From Hymenobacter piscis (GTDB lineage: Bacteria; Bacteroidota; Bacteroidia; Cytophagales; Hymenobacteraceae), in NCBI RefSeq assembly GCF_018760735.1, contig NZ_JAHHZN010000029.1:1-42730 (forward strand): 42,730 bases of DNA, read 5' to 3'. Of this stretch, positions 1 through 7,414 are shown piece by piece (positions within the stretch are counted from its first letter, which is position 1; every line of letters starts with the position of its first letter). The notes below the pieces were generated by a model. It ran no database searches. It saw only the letters and a program-made list of their open reading frames with translations, and had not been told where the DNA came from. The translations under genes were made by a program, and so were the position numbers.

Positions 1-120
1 TGGGCCCGCCTCAAGCACCTGGCCTACCAAGCCAACACCACCGTCTACCAACTCAAGCAAGGACTGCTCGACGACTACCTGCGCCGCGAGCTGGCTCAGC
101 CCACACTCCGGTTTGCGTAA
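1..120 (+). CDS. C-terminal tail of an unidentified protein (truncated by window edge)
   Basis: An open frame enters the window at base 1 and ends at the TAA at 118-120, giving 39 visible residues. The tail is hydrophilic and helical-looking, with alternating Leu, Lys, Arg and Tyr (LKHLAYQANTTVYQLK, then LLDDYLRREL). The codon choice (C/G third positions) matches the neighbouring genes, which supports it being coding. No motif or family can be recognised from this fragment. The next gene on the same strand starts about 150 bases later with no obvious terminator between them. Confidence 0.5.
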   Translation, partial: WARLKHLAYQANTTVYQLKQGLLDDYLRRELAQPTLRFA

Positions 121-271
121 GTCCTATCTACGTGTAGCGTTTTGGTTATTTTTGCCGAGCCTGCTGCCGGGGCCTACAGCTGTTCTGGCGCAGCGGCGGC
201 TGTTGCTGCCGATTAGCCATTGGATCTTTACCTTGCCGCCCACATTATCCCGGTATCCCAACCCACTATAT

Positions 272-1219
272 ATGTCCGATTCCTCCCCCGAAGCCCAGTT
301 TCGCGCCGCCCTGCTGGGCCTGGCCGTGGGCGACGCCTTGGGCGTGCCCGTGGAGTTCCAGAGCCGCGCCGCCCGCCGCCTCGACCCCGTGGCAGCCATG
401 CGCGCCTACGGCACCCATAACCAGCCCGCCGGCACCTGGTCCGACGACGCCTCGCTCACGTTCTGCCTGGCCCAGGCCCTGGCCGATGGATTCACGGTGG
501 GGCTGACCGCCGAATACTGCCGCCGCTGGTACTACGAAAACCTCTGGACGCCCCACGGCTCGGTGTTCGATATCGGCATCACCACCCGCGAGGCCCTGAA
601 CCGCCTGCAAGCCGACCCCGACCTCATTCTGGCCGGCGGTACTGACGAATATAGCAACGGCAACGGCGCCCTGATGCGGATTCTGCCCCTGGCTTTCTAT
701 CAGGCCGAGGCCCCGCTGGCGGAGCGTTTTCAGCTCATCCGGGAGGTGTCGGCCATCACCCACGGGCACATTCGCTCGGCGGTGGCCTGCCTGCTGTATC
801 TGGAAGTGGCCCGCCACCTGCGGGCCGGTCGGCCGCCGGCCGCCGCCTACGCCGCCATGCGCGAGCAGGCCCCGGCCCAGCTCCATAAGCTGAAGATTCC
901 GACCCACGAGACCGACCATTTCGAGCGCATCCTCAGCGGCCGTCTGCCCGACGTGGCCGTCACCGCCATCGACAGCGGGGGCTACGTGCTGCACACCCTG
1001 GAAGCAGCGCTCTGGTGCCTGCTGCGCCACGAAACCTACGCCGAAACCGTGCTGGCCGCCGTCAACCTCGGCGACGATACCGACACCACCGGCGCCGTCA
1101 CCGGCGGCCTGGCCGGGCTGTACTACGGCGAGGCCGCCATACCGCCCGAGTGGTTGGCCGTGCTGGCCCGCCGCGCCGACATTGAGGAACTGGCCGCCCG
1201 GGCGGCGGCGGCCGTCTGA
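272..1219 (+). CDS. ADP-ribosylglycohydrolase family protein
   Basis: A 315-residue protein of the DraG/ARH family, which hydrolyses the bond between ADP-ribose and a modified residue or small molecule using two metal ions. The family signatures are all visible: an early GLAVGDALG stretch (about 16-24), GTWSDDAS near 54-61 with the metal-binding acidic pair, SNGNGALMRI in the middle, ITHGH, and NLGDDTDTTGAVTGG near the C-terminus, which supplies the remaining metal ligands. I chose the ATG at 272 because homology-like sequence begins at once; the frame is open upstream to about 113 but that part is not family-like. No ADP-ribosyltransferase gene is adjacent, so the substrate is unknown. It is convergent with the GAF gene 21 bases downstream. 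Confidence 0.88.
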   Translation: MSDSSPEAQFRAALLGLAVGDALGVPVEFQSRAARRLDPVAAMRAYGTHNQPAGTWSDDASLTFCLAQALADGFTVGLTAEYCRRWYYENLWTPHGSVFDIGITTREALNRLQADPDLILAGGTDEYSNGNGALMRILPLAFYQAEAPLAERFQLIREVSAITHGHIRSAVACLLYLEVARHLRAGRPPAAAYAAMREQAPAQLHKLKIPTHETDHFERILSGRLPDVAVTAIDSGGYVLHTLEAALWCLLRHETYAETVLAAVNLGDDTDTTGAVTGGLAGLYYGEAAIPPEWLAVLARRADIEELAARAAAAV

Positions 1220-1240
1220 GGAGGGGAGTACGGAGCGCGG

Positions 1241-1960
1241 CTAGTTGTGACGCATCTGCAGGGAGCCGCCCACAAACTGGTCAACGTAGTCGATGATTTC
1301 GTTGACCACCCGGTACTCGAAGTTCTGGTCGCCGCCGCGGGCGACCGGACCTTCGCCGGCCCGCGGCCGCCGCAGCAGTTCCGTGATGCGGTCAATGGCG
1401 TACTGCAGCGACTGAAACGCCAGCTGCAGCTGCAGGTTGGTGGGGCTGGGGTCCTTGATGGAGGCCAGGCGCAGCTCCACCGTGCGCATCACCACCGAGG
1501 CCAGCCGCTGCAACAGGTCCTTTTCCTGGGCGGTGAACGTGCGGGGCTGGTGGTCAATCACGCAAAGGGCCCCGATGGCCTGGCCGTTTTCGTCGAGCAA
1601 CGGCGAGCCGGCGTAGAAGCGCAGCTCCAGGGCCTGGGCCACTTCCGGGTTGACGAGGGCGCAGGGAGACTTCTGCAGGTTTTCGAACACCACCGTATCG
1701 CTCTTGAGTACTACCACCGAGCACAGGCTGTCTTCGCGGGGCACGGCCGTGGCGCCGGGCAGCCCGGCCTGGGCTTTAAAGTGCACTTGGTCGCGGCTGA
1801 CGAGGGAAATCAGGCTGATGGGGGTGCCGAAAAGTTTGGCAACCAGGGCGGCCAGATCATCAAAAAGTTTTTCCGGGGCAGTACCGGCAATATAAAAGCC
1901 GTGCAGGGCTTGTTGCCGCCGGGATTCGTCGGCGGTGAAAAGAGAGGTGCGGTCAACCAT
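1241..1960 (-). CDS. GAF domain-containing protein
   Basis: A 239-residue soluble protein with a single GAF domain covering roughly residues 20-170. Typical GAF landmarks are an early LFGTPISLISLV strand, the SLCSVV stretch, a YAGSPLLDENGQAIGALCVID segment and a closing helix (EKDLLQRLASVVMRTVELR). The C-terminal 60 residues form a likely helix with no recognisable output domain, so it is a stand-alone sensor or scaffold rather than a histidine kinase. Such single-GAF proteins are common in Hymenobacter-like genomes; ligand and partner are not visible. The gene converges on the ADP-ribosylglycohydrolase. The 230 bases upstream of its start hold no gene and no clear -7 box. Confidence 0.8.
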   Translation of the reverse strand: MVDRTSLFTADESRRQQALHGFYIAGTAPEKLFDDLAALVAKLFGTPISLISLVSRDQVHFKAQAGLPGATAVPREDSLCSVVVLKSDTVVFENLQKSPCALVNPEVAQALELRFYAGSPLLDENGQAIGALCVIDHQPRTFTAQEKDLLQRLASVVMRTVELRLASIKDPSPTNLQLQLAFQSLQYAIDRITELLRRPRAGEGPVARGGDQNFEYRVVNEIIDYVDQFVGGSLQMRHN

Positions 1961-2187
1961 TGCAGGAGGCAGAAACTACGGAGGAGCTTACGAGAGAGCG
2001 GAAAACCGGCCGCAGCCCCAATGGTTCGGGGGCCGGACCAGCGGCAGCGCAGGGCGGCCAAAGTCCCCGAAGATACGAAAAGGCCGCCAGCAGGCGCGGC
2101 GACCAAGCTCGGCCGTAGGGCAGAGGGTAAGCCGGAGCCGCCAGCAGTTTACTGGCCTGCGTTCGGGGGGGAGTAGGGAACAGGCTG

Positions 2188-2229
2188 GAAAAAGCAAAAG
2201 GCCCCTCAGCCGAAGCTGAGGGGCCTTTG
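2188..2229 (-). terminator. Intrinsic terminator of first tRNA-Asp
   Basis: On the minus strand a GC-rich stem with a UUCG tetraloop closed by C-G (stem halves AAAGGCCCC... and ...GGGGCCTTT) is followed by a T-rich run. The stem begins immediately next to the tRNA discriminator base. Confidence 0.85.
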
Positions 2230-2303
2230 CGGTCCGGACGGGACTCGAACCCGCGACCTCCGCCGTGACAGGGCGGCATTCTAACCAACTGAACTACCGA
2301 ACC
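2230..2303 (-). tRNA. tRNA-Asp (anticodon GTC), copy 1
   Basis: The minus strand folds as a 74-nt tRNA: acceptor stem GGTTCGG/CCGGACC, D-arm containing AGTTCAGTTGGTTAGA, anticodon loop CTGTCAC with anticodon GTC, T-arm CGGGTTCGAGTCCCG, and discriminator G at 2230 as expected for tRNA-Asp. CCA is not encoded. The terminator hairpin follows directly. Confidence 0.96.
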
Positions 2304-2350
2304 AGTTCTCAAACCGGGGCTGACCGTGCGTCGTTTCCGTTTTGATGATG

Positions 2351-2382
2351 CAAATATAGGAGGCCGATTTGGGCTGTGCAAA
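2351..2382 (-). promoter_or_regulatory. Bacteroidetes-type promoter of tRNA-Asp copy 1
   Basis: On the minus strand TATATTTG (2351-2358) matches the -7 box TAnnTTTG, and TTTG (2379-2382) lies 20 bases further upstream as a -33 box. The tRNA 5' end is about 47 bases downstream, implying a short processed leader. Confidence 0.8.
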
Positions 2383-2610
2383 CAAAAACCTGCCCTATCT
2401 GCCCATGAAGGCGGTTTTTGAAGTGATATACCGCTGTCAGTAAATAGGATAGCTCCGAAAAAAAATACTTGAAAAATAATGGCCGCGCTCCGCAAAGGCC
2501 GGATTTGGGGGTGGGCGGAAGGTGGAATTGACGCCTGATCACCCCACCTCAGCGTAACTGCTTCCCGGCACTGACCGGCGCGGGTGAATCCGCCAGCGGC
2601 ACCAAATGCC

Positions 2611-2653
2611 GGAAAAAGCAAAAGGCCCCTCAGCCGAAGCTAAGGGGCCTTTG
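2611..2653 (-). terminator. Intrinsic terminator of second tRNA-Asp
   Basis: Same hairpin as behind copy 1 with a UUCG loop and T-run. One stem base differs (plus-strand GCTAAGGGG instead of GCTGAGGGG), converting a G-C pair to a G-U wobble in the RNA, so the stem is kept. Confidence 0.85.
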
Positions 2654-2727
2654 CGGTCCGGACGGGACTCGAACCCGCGACCTCCGCCGTGACAGGGCGG
2701 CATTCTAACCAACTGAACTACCGAACC
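2654..2727 (-). tRNA. tRNA-Asp (anticodon GTC), copy 2
   Basis: Identical in sequence over the 74 tRNA positions to the copy at 2230-2303: same acceptor stem, anticodon GTC, T-arm and discriminator G, no encoded CCA. It has its own promoter and terminator, so the two genes are independent transcription units rather than one operon. Confidence 0.96.
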
Positions 2728-2775
2728 AGTTCTCAAACCGGGGCTGACCGTGCGTCGTTTTCCGTTTTGATGATG

Positions 2776-2807
2776 CAAAAGTAGAGGGCCGAACCGAGCT
2801 GCGCAAT
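2776..2807 (-). promoter_or_regulatory. Bacteroidetes-type promoter of tRNA-Asp copy 2
   Basis: On the minus strand TACTTTTG (2776-2783) matches TAnnTTTG. ATTG at 2804-2807 is a weaker -33 box with the same 20-base spacer as copy 1. The nn positions differ from copy 1, so the box is conserved at its consensus positions while its variable positions drift. Confidence 0.75.
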
Positions 2808-2928
2808 ACCCAACCCGAAAATAAATGCCGAAAACGCCCCGAAAATTCGTGGAGGGCTGTTTATCAGGCAGAAAGTTTTTCTCTGCAATCGGCGGGGGCG
2901 GGCTGTGGGCGGTATCGGCCCCGTCGCT

Positions 2929-2936
2929 TACCTTTG
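2929..2936 (+). promoter_or_regulatory. -7 promoter box of accA
   Basis: TACCTTTG matches the Bacteroidetes -7 consensus and lies 45 bases before the accA start. No good -33 TTTG is seen at the expected distance. Confidence 0.6.
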
Positions 2937-2981
2937 CCAGTATCTCAATTCCCCTTCGCACCCCCCTGAAGCTCTTTAGTT

Positions 2982-3935
2982 GTGGCCCTGCTCCTCGATT
3001 TTGAACAACCCATTGCCGCGCTCGAAGGCAAGCTCCGCGAAATGCAACAACTGGCCCTCGACAGCCAGGTGGACGTATCGGAAGCGGTAGCGGCGCTCGA
3101 AGCCAAAATCAAAACCCTTAAGAAGGAAACCTACGCCAACCTCACCCGCTGGCAGCGCGTGCAGCTCTCGCGCCACCCCGAGCGCCCCTACACCCTCGAC
3201 TACATTCAGGGCATGACCCAGAAGTTCGTGGAGCTGCACGGCGACCGGACCGTGGCCGACGACAAGGCCATGGTGGGCGGTTTTGCCGAAATCGACGGCC
3301 GTTCGGTGATGTTTATCGGGCAGCAGAAGGGCCGCAACACCAAGCAGCGCCAGTTCCGCAACTTCGGCATGCCCAACCCCGAGGGCTACCGCAAGGCCCT
3401 GCGCCTGATGAAGCTGGCCGAAAAATTCGGCAAACCCATCGTCACGCTCATCGACACGCCCGGCGCGTTTCCGGGCCTGGAGGCCGAGGAGCGGGGGCAG
3501 GGCGAGGCCATTGCCCGCAACCTGAAGGAGATGTTTCTGCTCAAGGTGCCCGTTATCTGCATCATCATCGGCGAGGGCGCCTCGGGCGGGGCCCTGGGCA
3601 TTGCCATCGGCGACCGGGTGCTGATGCTGGAAAACACCTGGTACTCCGTGATTTCGCCCGAGTCGTGCAGCAGCATCCTGTGGCGCAGCTGGGATTACAA
3701 GGAGCAGGCCGCCGAAGCCCTCAAGCTCACGGCCACCGACATGCTGGGCAACCAGCTCGTGGACGCCATCGTGAAGGAGCCCCTCGGCGGGGCCCACACC
3801 GACGCGGCCACCATGATCAGTACCCTTAAAAAGACCATCCTCGACACCCTCGACGAACTCGAAGCCCTGCCCGCCGAGGAGCGCATCAGCCAGCGCATCG
3901 ATAAGTTCTCGGCCATGGGCGTGGTGCTGGAGTAA
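2982..3935 (+). CDS. accA: Acetyl-CoA carboxylase carboxyltransferase subunit alpha
   Basis: A 317-residue AccA, the usual length. With AccD it transfers the carboxyl group from carboxybiotin to acetyl-CoA, making malonyl-CoA for fatty acid synthesis in the cytoplasm. Visible family features are the opening LDFEQPIAALEGKL, the coiled N-terminal helices, ELHGDRTVADDKAMVGG, GMPNPEGYRKALRLM, the oxyanion-hole region IDTPGAFPGLEAEERGQGEA and EGASGGALG. The start is a GTG: no ATG fits, and the GTG places LLDFEQP at the family N-terminus. A -7 box lies 45 bases upstream. accD is not in the window. The reading frame is intact. Confidence 0.97.
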   Translation: MALLLDFEQPIAALEGKLREMQQLALDSQVDVSEAVAALEAKIKTLKKETYANLTRWQRVQLSRHPERPYTLDYIQGMTQKFVELHGDRTVADDKAMVGGFAEIDGRSVMFIGQQKGRNTKQRQFRNFGMPNPEGYRKALRLMKLAEKFGKPIVTLIDTPGAFPGLEAEERGQGEAIARNLKEMFLLKVPVICIIIGEGASGGALGIAIGDRVLMLENTWYSVISPESCSSILWRSWDYKEQAAEALKLTATDMLGNQLVDAIVKEPLGGAHTDAATMISTLKKTILDTLDELEALPAEERISQRIDKFSAMGVVLE

Positions 3936-3945
3936 TATTTTTTAA

Positions 3946-4026
3946 GCTGTTCGCTTTTGGCTGTTCGCTGATCGTTTTTTCAGTTGACGGGAGCCAATAG
4001 CTGACAGCCAAAAGCGAACAGCCAAA
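3946..4026 (+). repeat. 7-nt-phased inverted array between accA and the MBL-fold gene
   Basis: Left arm 3946-3973 is four 7-nt units beginning GCT (for example GCTGTTC, GCTTTTG). Right arm 3992-4026 is five units beginning AGC (AGCCAAA, AGCGAAC). A 19-base core pairs perfectly between 3946-3964 and 4004-4022. The array stops two bases before the ATG of the next gene. Confidence 0.85.
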
Positions 4027-4028
4027 AA

Positions 4029-4877
4029 ATGAAAGTTCACGCGCTCGATACCGGATTGTTCAAGCTCGATGGCGGGGCCATGTTTGGGGTGGTGCCCAAG
4101 AGCATGTGGCAGAAGCTCAACCCCGCCGACGAGCACAACATGTGCACCTGGGCCCTGCGCTGCCTGTTGATTGAGGACGCGGGCCGGCTGGTGCTGGTGG
4201 ATACCGGCATCGGCGACAAGCAGGACGCGAAGTTCCGGGGCCATTTTTACCTGCACGGCAACGATACGCTGGAAAAGTCCCTGCGCCGTCTGGGCTACAC
4301 GGCCTCCGACATCACCGACGTACTGCTGACCCACCTGCACTTCGACCACTGCGGCGGGGCCGTGGTGCGCACCCCCGACGACAAGCTCCACCTGGCCTTC
4401 CCCAACGCCACCTACTGGAGCAACGAAGCCCACTGGAACTGGGCCCTGACGCCCAACCCCCGCGAAAAAGCCAGCTTCCTGACCGAGAACATCCGACCCA
4501 TCCAGGAAAGCGGCCACCTGCAGTTCATCGACCCCGCGGCGGGCGTGCCCAACGCGTTGCCCGCCCTGCAGAACCTGCTTTTCGTGGATGGGCACACCGA
4601 GAAGATGATGCTGCCCCAGCTGGCCTACCAGGGCCGCACGGTGGTCTTTGCCGCCGACCTGCTGCCCAGCGCCCACCACGTGGGCCTGCCCTACGTGATG
4701 AGCTACGACGTGCGCCCCCTGCTCACAATGGACGAAAAAGCCCGCCTCCTCCAGCAGGCCGCCGACGAGAACTGGGTGCTGGTGCTCGAGCATGACCATC
4801 AGACCGAGTGCATCACGGTGGAGCACACCGAGCGCGGCATCAAAGTAGCCGAGCGGTTCCGCCTCTCGGAGCTGTAG
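4029..4877 (+). CDS. Metallo-beta-lactamase-fold hydrolase
   Basis: A 282-residue cytoplasmic protein of the MBL superfamily. The metal motif HxHxDH is present as THLHFDHCGG (His102, His104, Asp106, His107). Further ligands are plausible at a His near residue 191 (VDGHTE), the Asp of AADLLPSAHH and a late His in LEHDHQTE. The overall arrangement (N-terminal LLIEDAGRLVLVDTGIG strand pair, long insertion before the metal site) is like the lactonase/quorum-quenching branch, but many members are simple esterases or uncharacterised, so the substrate is left open. The ATG lies directly behind a phased repeat array, leaving no room for a conventional ribosome-binding site other than A-rich sequence. 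Confidence 0.85.
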   Translation: MKVHALDTGLFKLDGGAMFGVVPKSMWQKLNPADEHNMCTWALRCLLIEDAGRLVLVDTGIGDKQDAKFRGHFYLHGNDTLEKSLRRLGYTASDITDVLLTHLHFDHCGGAVVRTPDDKLHLAFPNATYWSNEAHWNWALTPNPREKASFLTENIRPIQESGHLQFIDPAAGVPNALPALQNLLFVDGHTEKMMLPQLAYQGRTVVFAADLLPSAHHVGLPYVMSYDVRPLLTMDEKARLLQQAADENWVLVLEHDHQTECITVEHTERGIKVAERFRLSEL

Positions 4878-4881
4878 GAAT

Positions 4882-5069
4882 GTGAGGTGGTGAAATGGTG
4901 AGTGGAGGTTTGGCTGGCCCTGATGGCGCAACTGGCGCTGGAATGCCAGGTGGATGCGCATGTTCAGCAGTTCATCAGGGAACCACGGCGTACTCACTCA
5001 GTCGTACCCAGGCTACGCCATCAGGCTCCCGAAACATCCACTCACCATTTCACCATCTCACCATCTCAC
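4882..5069 (+). repeat. 8-nt-phased inverted array between MBL-fold and patatin genes
   Basis: Left arm 4882-4905 has three 8-nt units of GTGAxxTG type; right arm 5038-5069 has four units such as CATTTCAC and CATCTCAC. Bases 4882-4906 and 5037-5061 pair with one mismatch. The spacer holds an inner palindrome (CCTGATGGCG ... CGCCATCAGG). The array ends four bases before the patatin ATG. Confidence 0.85.
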
Positions 5070-5073
5070 CTCC

Positions 5074-5841
5074 ATGTTAGGACTGGCACTTTCCGGGGGT
5101 GGGGCGCGGGGTATTGCCCATTTGGGGGTGCTGGCGGCCCTGGATGAGTTGGGGCTGCCGGTGGTGCGGCTGGCGGGGGTATCGTCGGGGGCCATTGCGG
5201 CTACATTCTACGCGTCCGGGGTGCCGCCCCGCGAAATCATGCGCCGGTTGCAGGGCGTGAGCATTCCGCGCCTGACGCGGGTGGCCCTGAGCCGCTCCGG
5301 GCTGCTGCACATGGACGCCGTGGGCCGGCTCTTTGAGCAACACCTGGGCCCTGACGCCACGTTCGAGCAGCTGCGGCTGCCCCTCACGCTGGTGGCCACC
5401 GATATTGTGGCGGGCGAATCGGTGCGGTTTTCCAGCGGCCCGCTGGTGCCGCCGCTGCTGGCCTCCTCGGCCGTGCCCGTGCTCTACCGACCGGTGCAGT
5501 ACCAGGGCCGGCAGCTGGTGGATGGCGGCCTGCTCAACAACCTGCCCGTGGACGTGCTGCTGGAGGCCGACCACCCGGGGCTGCGGGTGGTGGGGGTGCA
5601 CTGCAATCCGCCCAACCCGCAGGCCCAGGTGCACAACCTGCGCAGCCTGCTGGAGCGCACGCTCAACCTGGCCATTGCCGGCAACACGGTCCTCAGCAAG
5701 CAGCGCTGCCACCTGCTGCTCGAGCCGCCCGAACTGCGCCAGTACCGCACCATGAGCTTCCGCCAGGCCCCCGAACTATTCGACATTGGCTACCGCTACA
5801 CGCTGAGCCGGGCCGCCGAGCTGCGGGCCCTGCTGGCCTGA
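5074..5841 (+). CDS. Patatin-like phospholipase
   Basis: A 255-residue single-domain patatin of the RssA/NTE type, expected to hydrolyse acyl esters of phospholipids or lysophospholipids with a Ser-Asp dyad. The oxyanion loop GGGARG (8-13), nucleophile elbow GVSSG (35-39, Ser37) and catalytic Asp in VDGG (Asp150) are all present. I chose the ATG at 5074 because the first family strand (LGLALSGGG) starts there; the open frame upstream is only translated repeat array. No signal peptide is evident, so it is probably cytoplasmic or membrane-peripheral. The next gene encodes an acyltransferase with its own promoter, which would fit lipid remodelling, but that link is inference. Confidence 0.9.
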   Translation: MLGLALSGGGARGIAHLGVLAALDELGLPVVRLAGVSSGAIAATFYASGVPPREIMRRLQGVSIPRLTRVALSRSGLLHMDAVGRLFEQHLGPDATFEQLRLPLTLVATDIVAGESVRFSSGPLVPPLLASSAVPVLYRPVQYQGRQLVDGGLLNNLPVDVLLEADHPGLRVVGVHCNPPNPQAQVHNLRSLLERTLNLAIAGNTVLSKQRCHLLLEPPELRQYRTMSFRQAPELFDIGYRYTLSRAAELRALLA

Positions 5842-5874
5842 GGCCCGGCCCCGGGTGCTTACGAGGCAATTTTC

Positions 5875-5882
5875 TAGCTTTG
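5875..5882 (+). promoter_or_regulatory. -7 promoter box upstream of the acyltransferase gene
   Basis: TAGCTTTG matches TAnnTTTG, 50 bases before the ATG at 5933 and in the gap after the patatin stop. Confidence 0.6.
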
Positions 5883-5932
5883 GGTTTCGGTAGCACCCTG
5901 CAATTTCCACCCGGCTACCTTTTCTTCTGCTT

Positions 5933-6502
5933 ATGGCGCGCAAGACTTCTACTTTCTGGTACTACATCTCCAAAGCCATTTTTGCGCTGGCTGGCTGGCA
6001 CCTGGGCCCGCGCGTGCCGGCCAACATCAGGAAAAGCATGATGATTGCCGCGCCCCACACCAGCAACTGGGACTTCATTTTTGCCCGGGCTGCCTTCTTT
6101 CTGATGGACGTGGACGTGAAGCTCACCATCAAAAAGGAGTGGACCACCATTCCGGTGCTGGGGGCGCTGGTGCGCAGTCTGGGTGGGTTGGCCGTGGACC
6201 GCAGCAGAAACAACAGCCTCGTCGACGGCATGGTGCAGCTGTTTCAGGAGCGGGAGGAGCTGGTCATTCTTATTACCCCGGAAGGAACCCGCAGCTACCA
6301 GCCCAAGTGGCGCAAGGGCTTCTACCACGCCGCCCTCGGCGCCGGCGTGCCCATTCAGCTCGGCTACCTCGATTACGAAAAGAAGGAGGCCGGCGTGGGC
6401 CCGGCTTTCTGGCCCACCGGCGACTACGAAAAAGACCTGGAGGAAATCAAGGCTTTCTACCGCACTAAAAAGGGCCGCTTCCCCGAAAAAGGCGTACGTT
6501 AG
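5933..6502 (+). CDS. Lysophospholipid acyltransferase family protein (PlsC-like)
   Basis: A 189-residue glycerol-3-phosphate/lysophospholipid acyltransferase-fold protein. The catalytic HX4D box is HTSNWD (His42, Asp47), and the phosphate-binding EGTR motif is ITPEGTR (117-120). A conserved Gly-Gly stretch, SLGGLAVDR, lies between them. It is shorter than PlsC proper (about 240) and matches the compact Bacteroidetes form. An N-terminal hydrophobic helix (about 12-22) suggests membrane association. The reaction would be acyl transfer to a lysolipid or related acceptor at the inner membrane; the exact acceptor is unknown. It follows the patatin gene and precedes the small anchored protein on the same strand. 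Confidence 0.85.
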   Translation: MARKTSTFWYYISKAIFALAGWHLGPRVPANIRKSMMIAAPHTSNWDFIFARAAFFLMDVDVKLTIKKEWTTIPVLGALVRSLGGLAVDRSRNNSLVDGMVQLFQEREELVILITPEGTRSYQPKWRKGFYHAALGAGVPIQLGYLDYEKKEAGVGPAFWPTGDYEKDLEEIKAFYRTKKGRFPEKGVR

Positions 6503-6572
6503 GGTTCCTCCGTGCACCGGTCCGCTTTCTCTGCGGCGAAATACGGCCGCGCCACACACCTCGTCCCCGCTC

Positions 6573-7154
6573 ATGGAAAACGTCAAAGTAATTATCTGGG
6601 TGCTGGTAGCCCTTGGGGTGTTCATCTGGCAGCTGGTGCAGAAATTCAGGCAGCAGGCCGAGGAAGCGCGCCGCAGGCAGCCGCCGCAAACGGCCCGACA
6701 GAACGTCGGCACCAGTACCCGACCTGAGCCCCGGCCGGCGGCCCCGGCGCCGAACCTGTCGTTTGAGGAACTGCTGGCCCGGATGCAGCGCCAGAACCAG
6801 GAGGCCGCCGCCCCATCCGACCCGACCTCAACCGCCGAGCGCCTGGCCGAAGAAAGAACCATAACCGAACCCCGGGGCCGCTTTGCCCGCACTCAGGAAA
6901 GAACGGAGGTCGAAAGCCGTTCCCTGGAAGACGCCGCCCCCGAGGCCCGTTCCCTCGAAGCCCCCTGGCGCGCCCCGCGCCGCGCCGATACTGCGCCCCG
7001 CGCCAGCACCCAGCACGGCCAGGAAGACTACTGGAGCCTGCCTAAACCGGCCCCGGCCCAGCAAACCCGCCGCACCCTCAACGACCTGCTGAAAACCCCC
7101 GCCGACCTGCGCGCCGCCTTCGTGCTCAGCGAAATCCTGGGGCGGAAATGGTGA
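6573..7154 (+). CDS. Conserved Bacteroidetes single-pass membrane protein of unknown function
   Basis: A 193-residue protein with one N-terminal membrane helix (about 4-18, IIWVLVALGVFIW), then a long Arg/Pro/Glu/Ala-rich low-complexity region, and two short ordered-looking motifs: FEELLARMQ near 65 and a C-terminal DLRAAFVLSEIL just before the end. Similar proteins with a basic linker and a C-terminal 'DLR-A-SEIL' motif recur in Bacteroidetes; no function is known to me. The ATG at 6573 starts right at the membrane helix. The stop codon TGA (7152-7154) is itself part of the first unit of the 8-nt array that follows. Confidence 0.65.
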   Translation: MENVKVIIWVLVALGVFIWQLVQKFRQQAEEARRRQPPQTARQNVGTSTRPEPRPAAPAPNLSFEELLARMQRQNQEAAAPSDPTSTAERLAEERTITEPRGRFARTQERTEVESRSLEDAAPEARSLEAPWRAPRRADTAPRASTQHGQEDYWSLPKPAPAQQTRRTLNDLLKTPADLRAAFVLSEILGRKW

Positions 7155-7414
7155 AGCGGTGAAGTAGTGAATGAGTGAAGTGGTGAGTGAGTGAATGTCA
7201 TTGCGAGGAGGTACAACGAAGCAATCCGTCCTTCACGTAGTCCAAAGCCCAGATAAACGCAAAGCCCCTGACGTGCGGACGCCAGGGGCTTCGTGCTGAA
7301 AAAAGGTTGTATCCCCTGAGAAGAACGGATTGCTTCGCGGACACTGGCTTGATACGCCACATGCCTTGCCATGACAGAACAGTTCACTCATTCACTCATT
7401 CACTCATTCACCGC
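7151..7414. repeat. 8-nt-phased inverted array with nested GTCAT palindrome
   Basis: Left arm 7151-7198 has six 8-nt units starting GTGA (GTGAAGCG, GTGAATGA); right arm 7383-7414 has four units (TTCACTCA three times, then TTCACCGC). The arms touch the stop codons of both convergent genes. Between them sits a GTCATTGCGAG...GAAGCAATCCGT element with its inverted partner at 7324-7377, and a hairpin at 7261-7292 (AAGCCCCTG/CAGGGGCTT) that may terminate transcription. Confidence 0.85.

Larger units (their letters stand above)
2194..2783 (-). repeat. Direct duplication containing the two tRNA-Asp units
   Basis: About 165 bases (terminator, tRNA, leader, -7 box) at 2194-2358 recur at 2618-2783 with only a few differences: one extra T in the leader, one terminator stem change, and changes in the variable part of the -7 box. 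The 260 bases between the units are AT-richer and show no gene. Confidence 0.9.

Noticed and set aside
1..120. The left-edge fragment as the end of a transposase
   Set aside because: The 39 visible residues show no DDE or other transposase motif, so a mobile-element call would be a guess.
4882..5069. Possible CRISPR array
   Set aside because: Units are 8 nt and contiguous, without spacer sequences, and no cas genes are present; the same holds for the other phased arrays.
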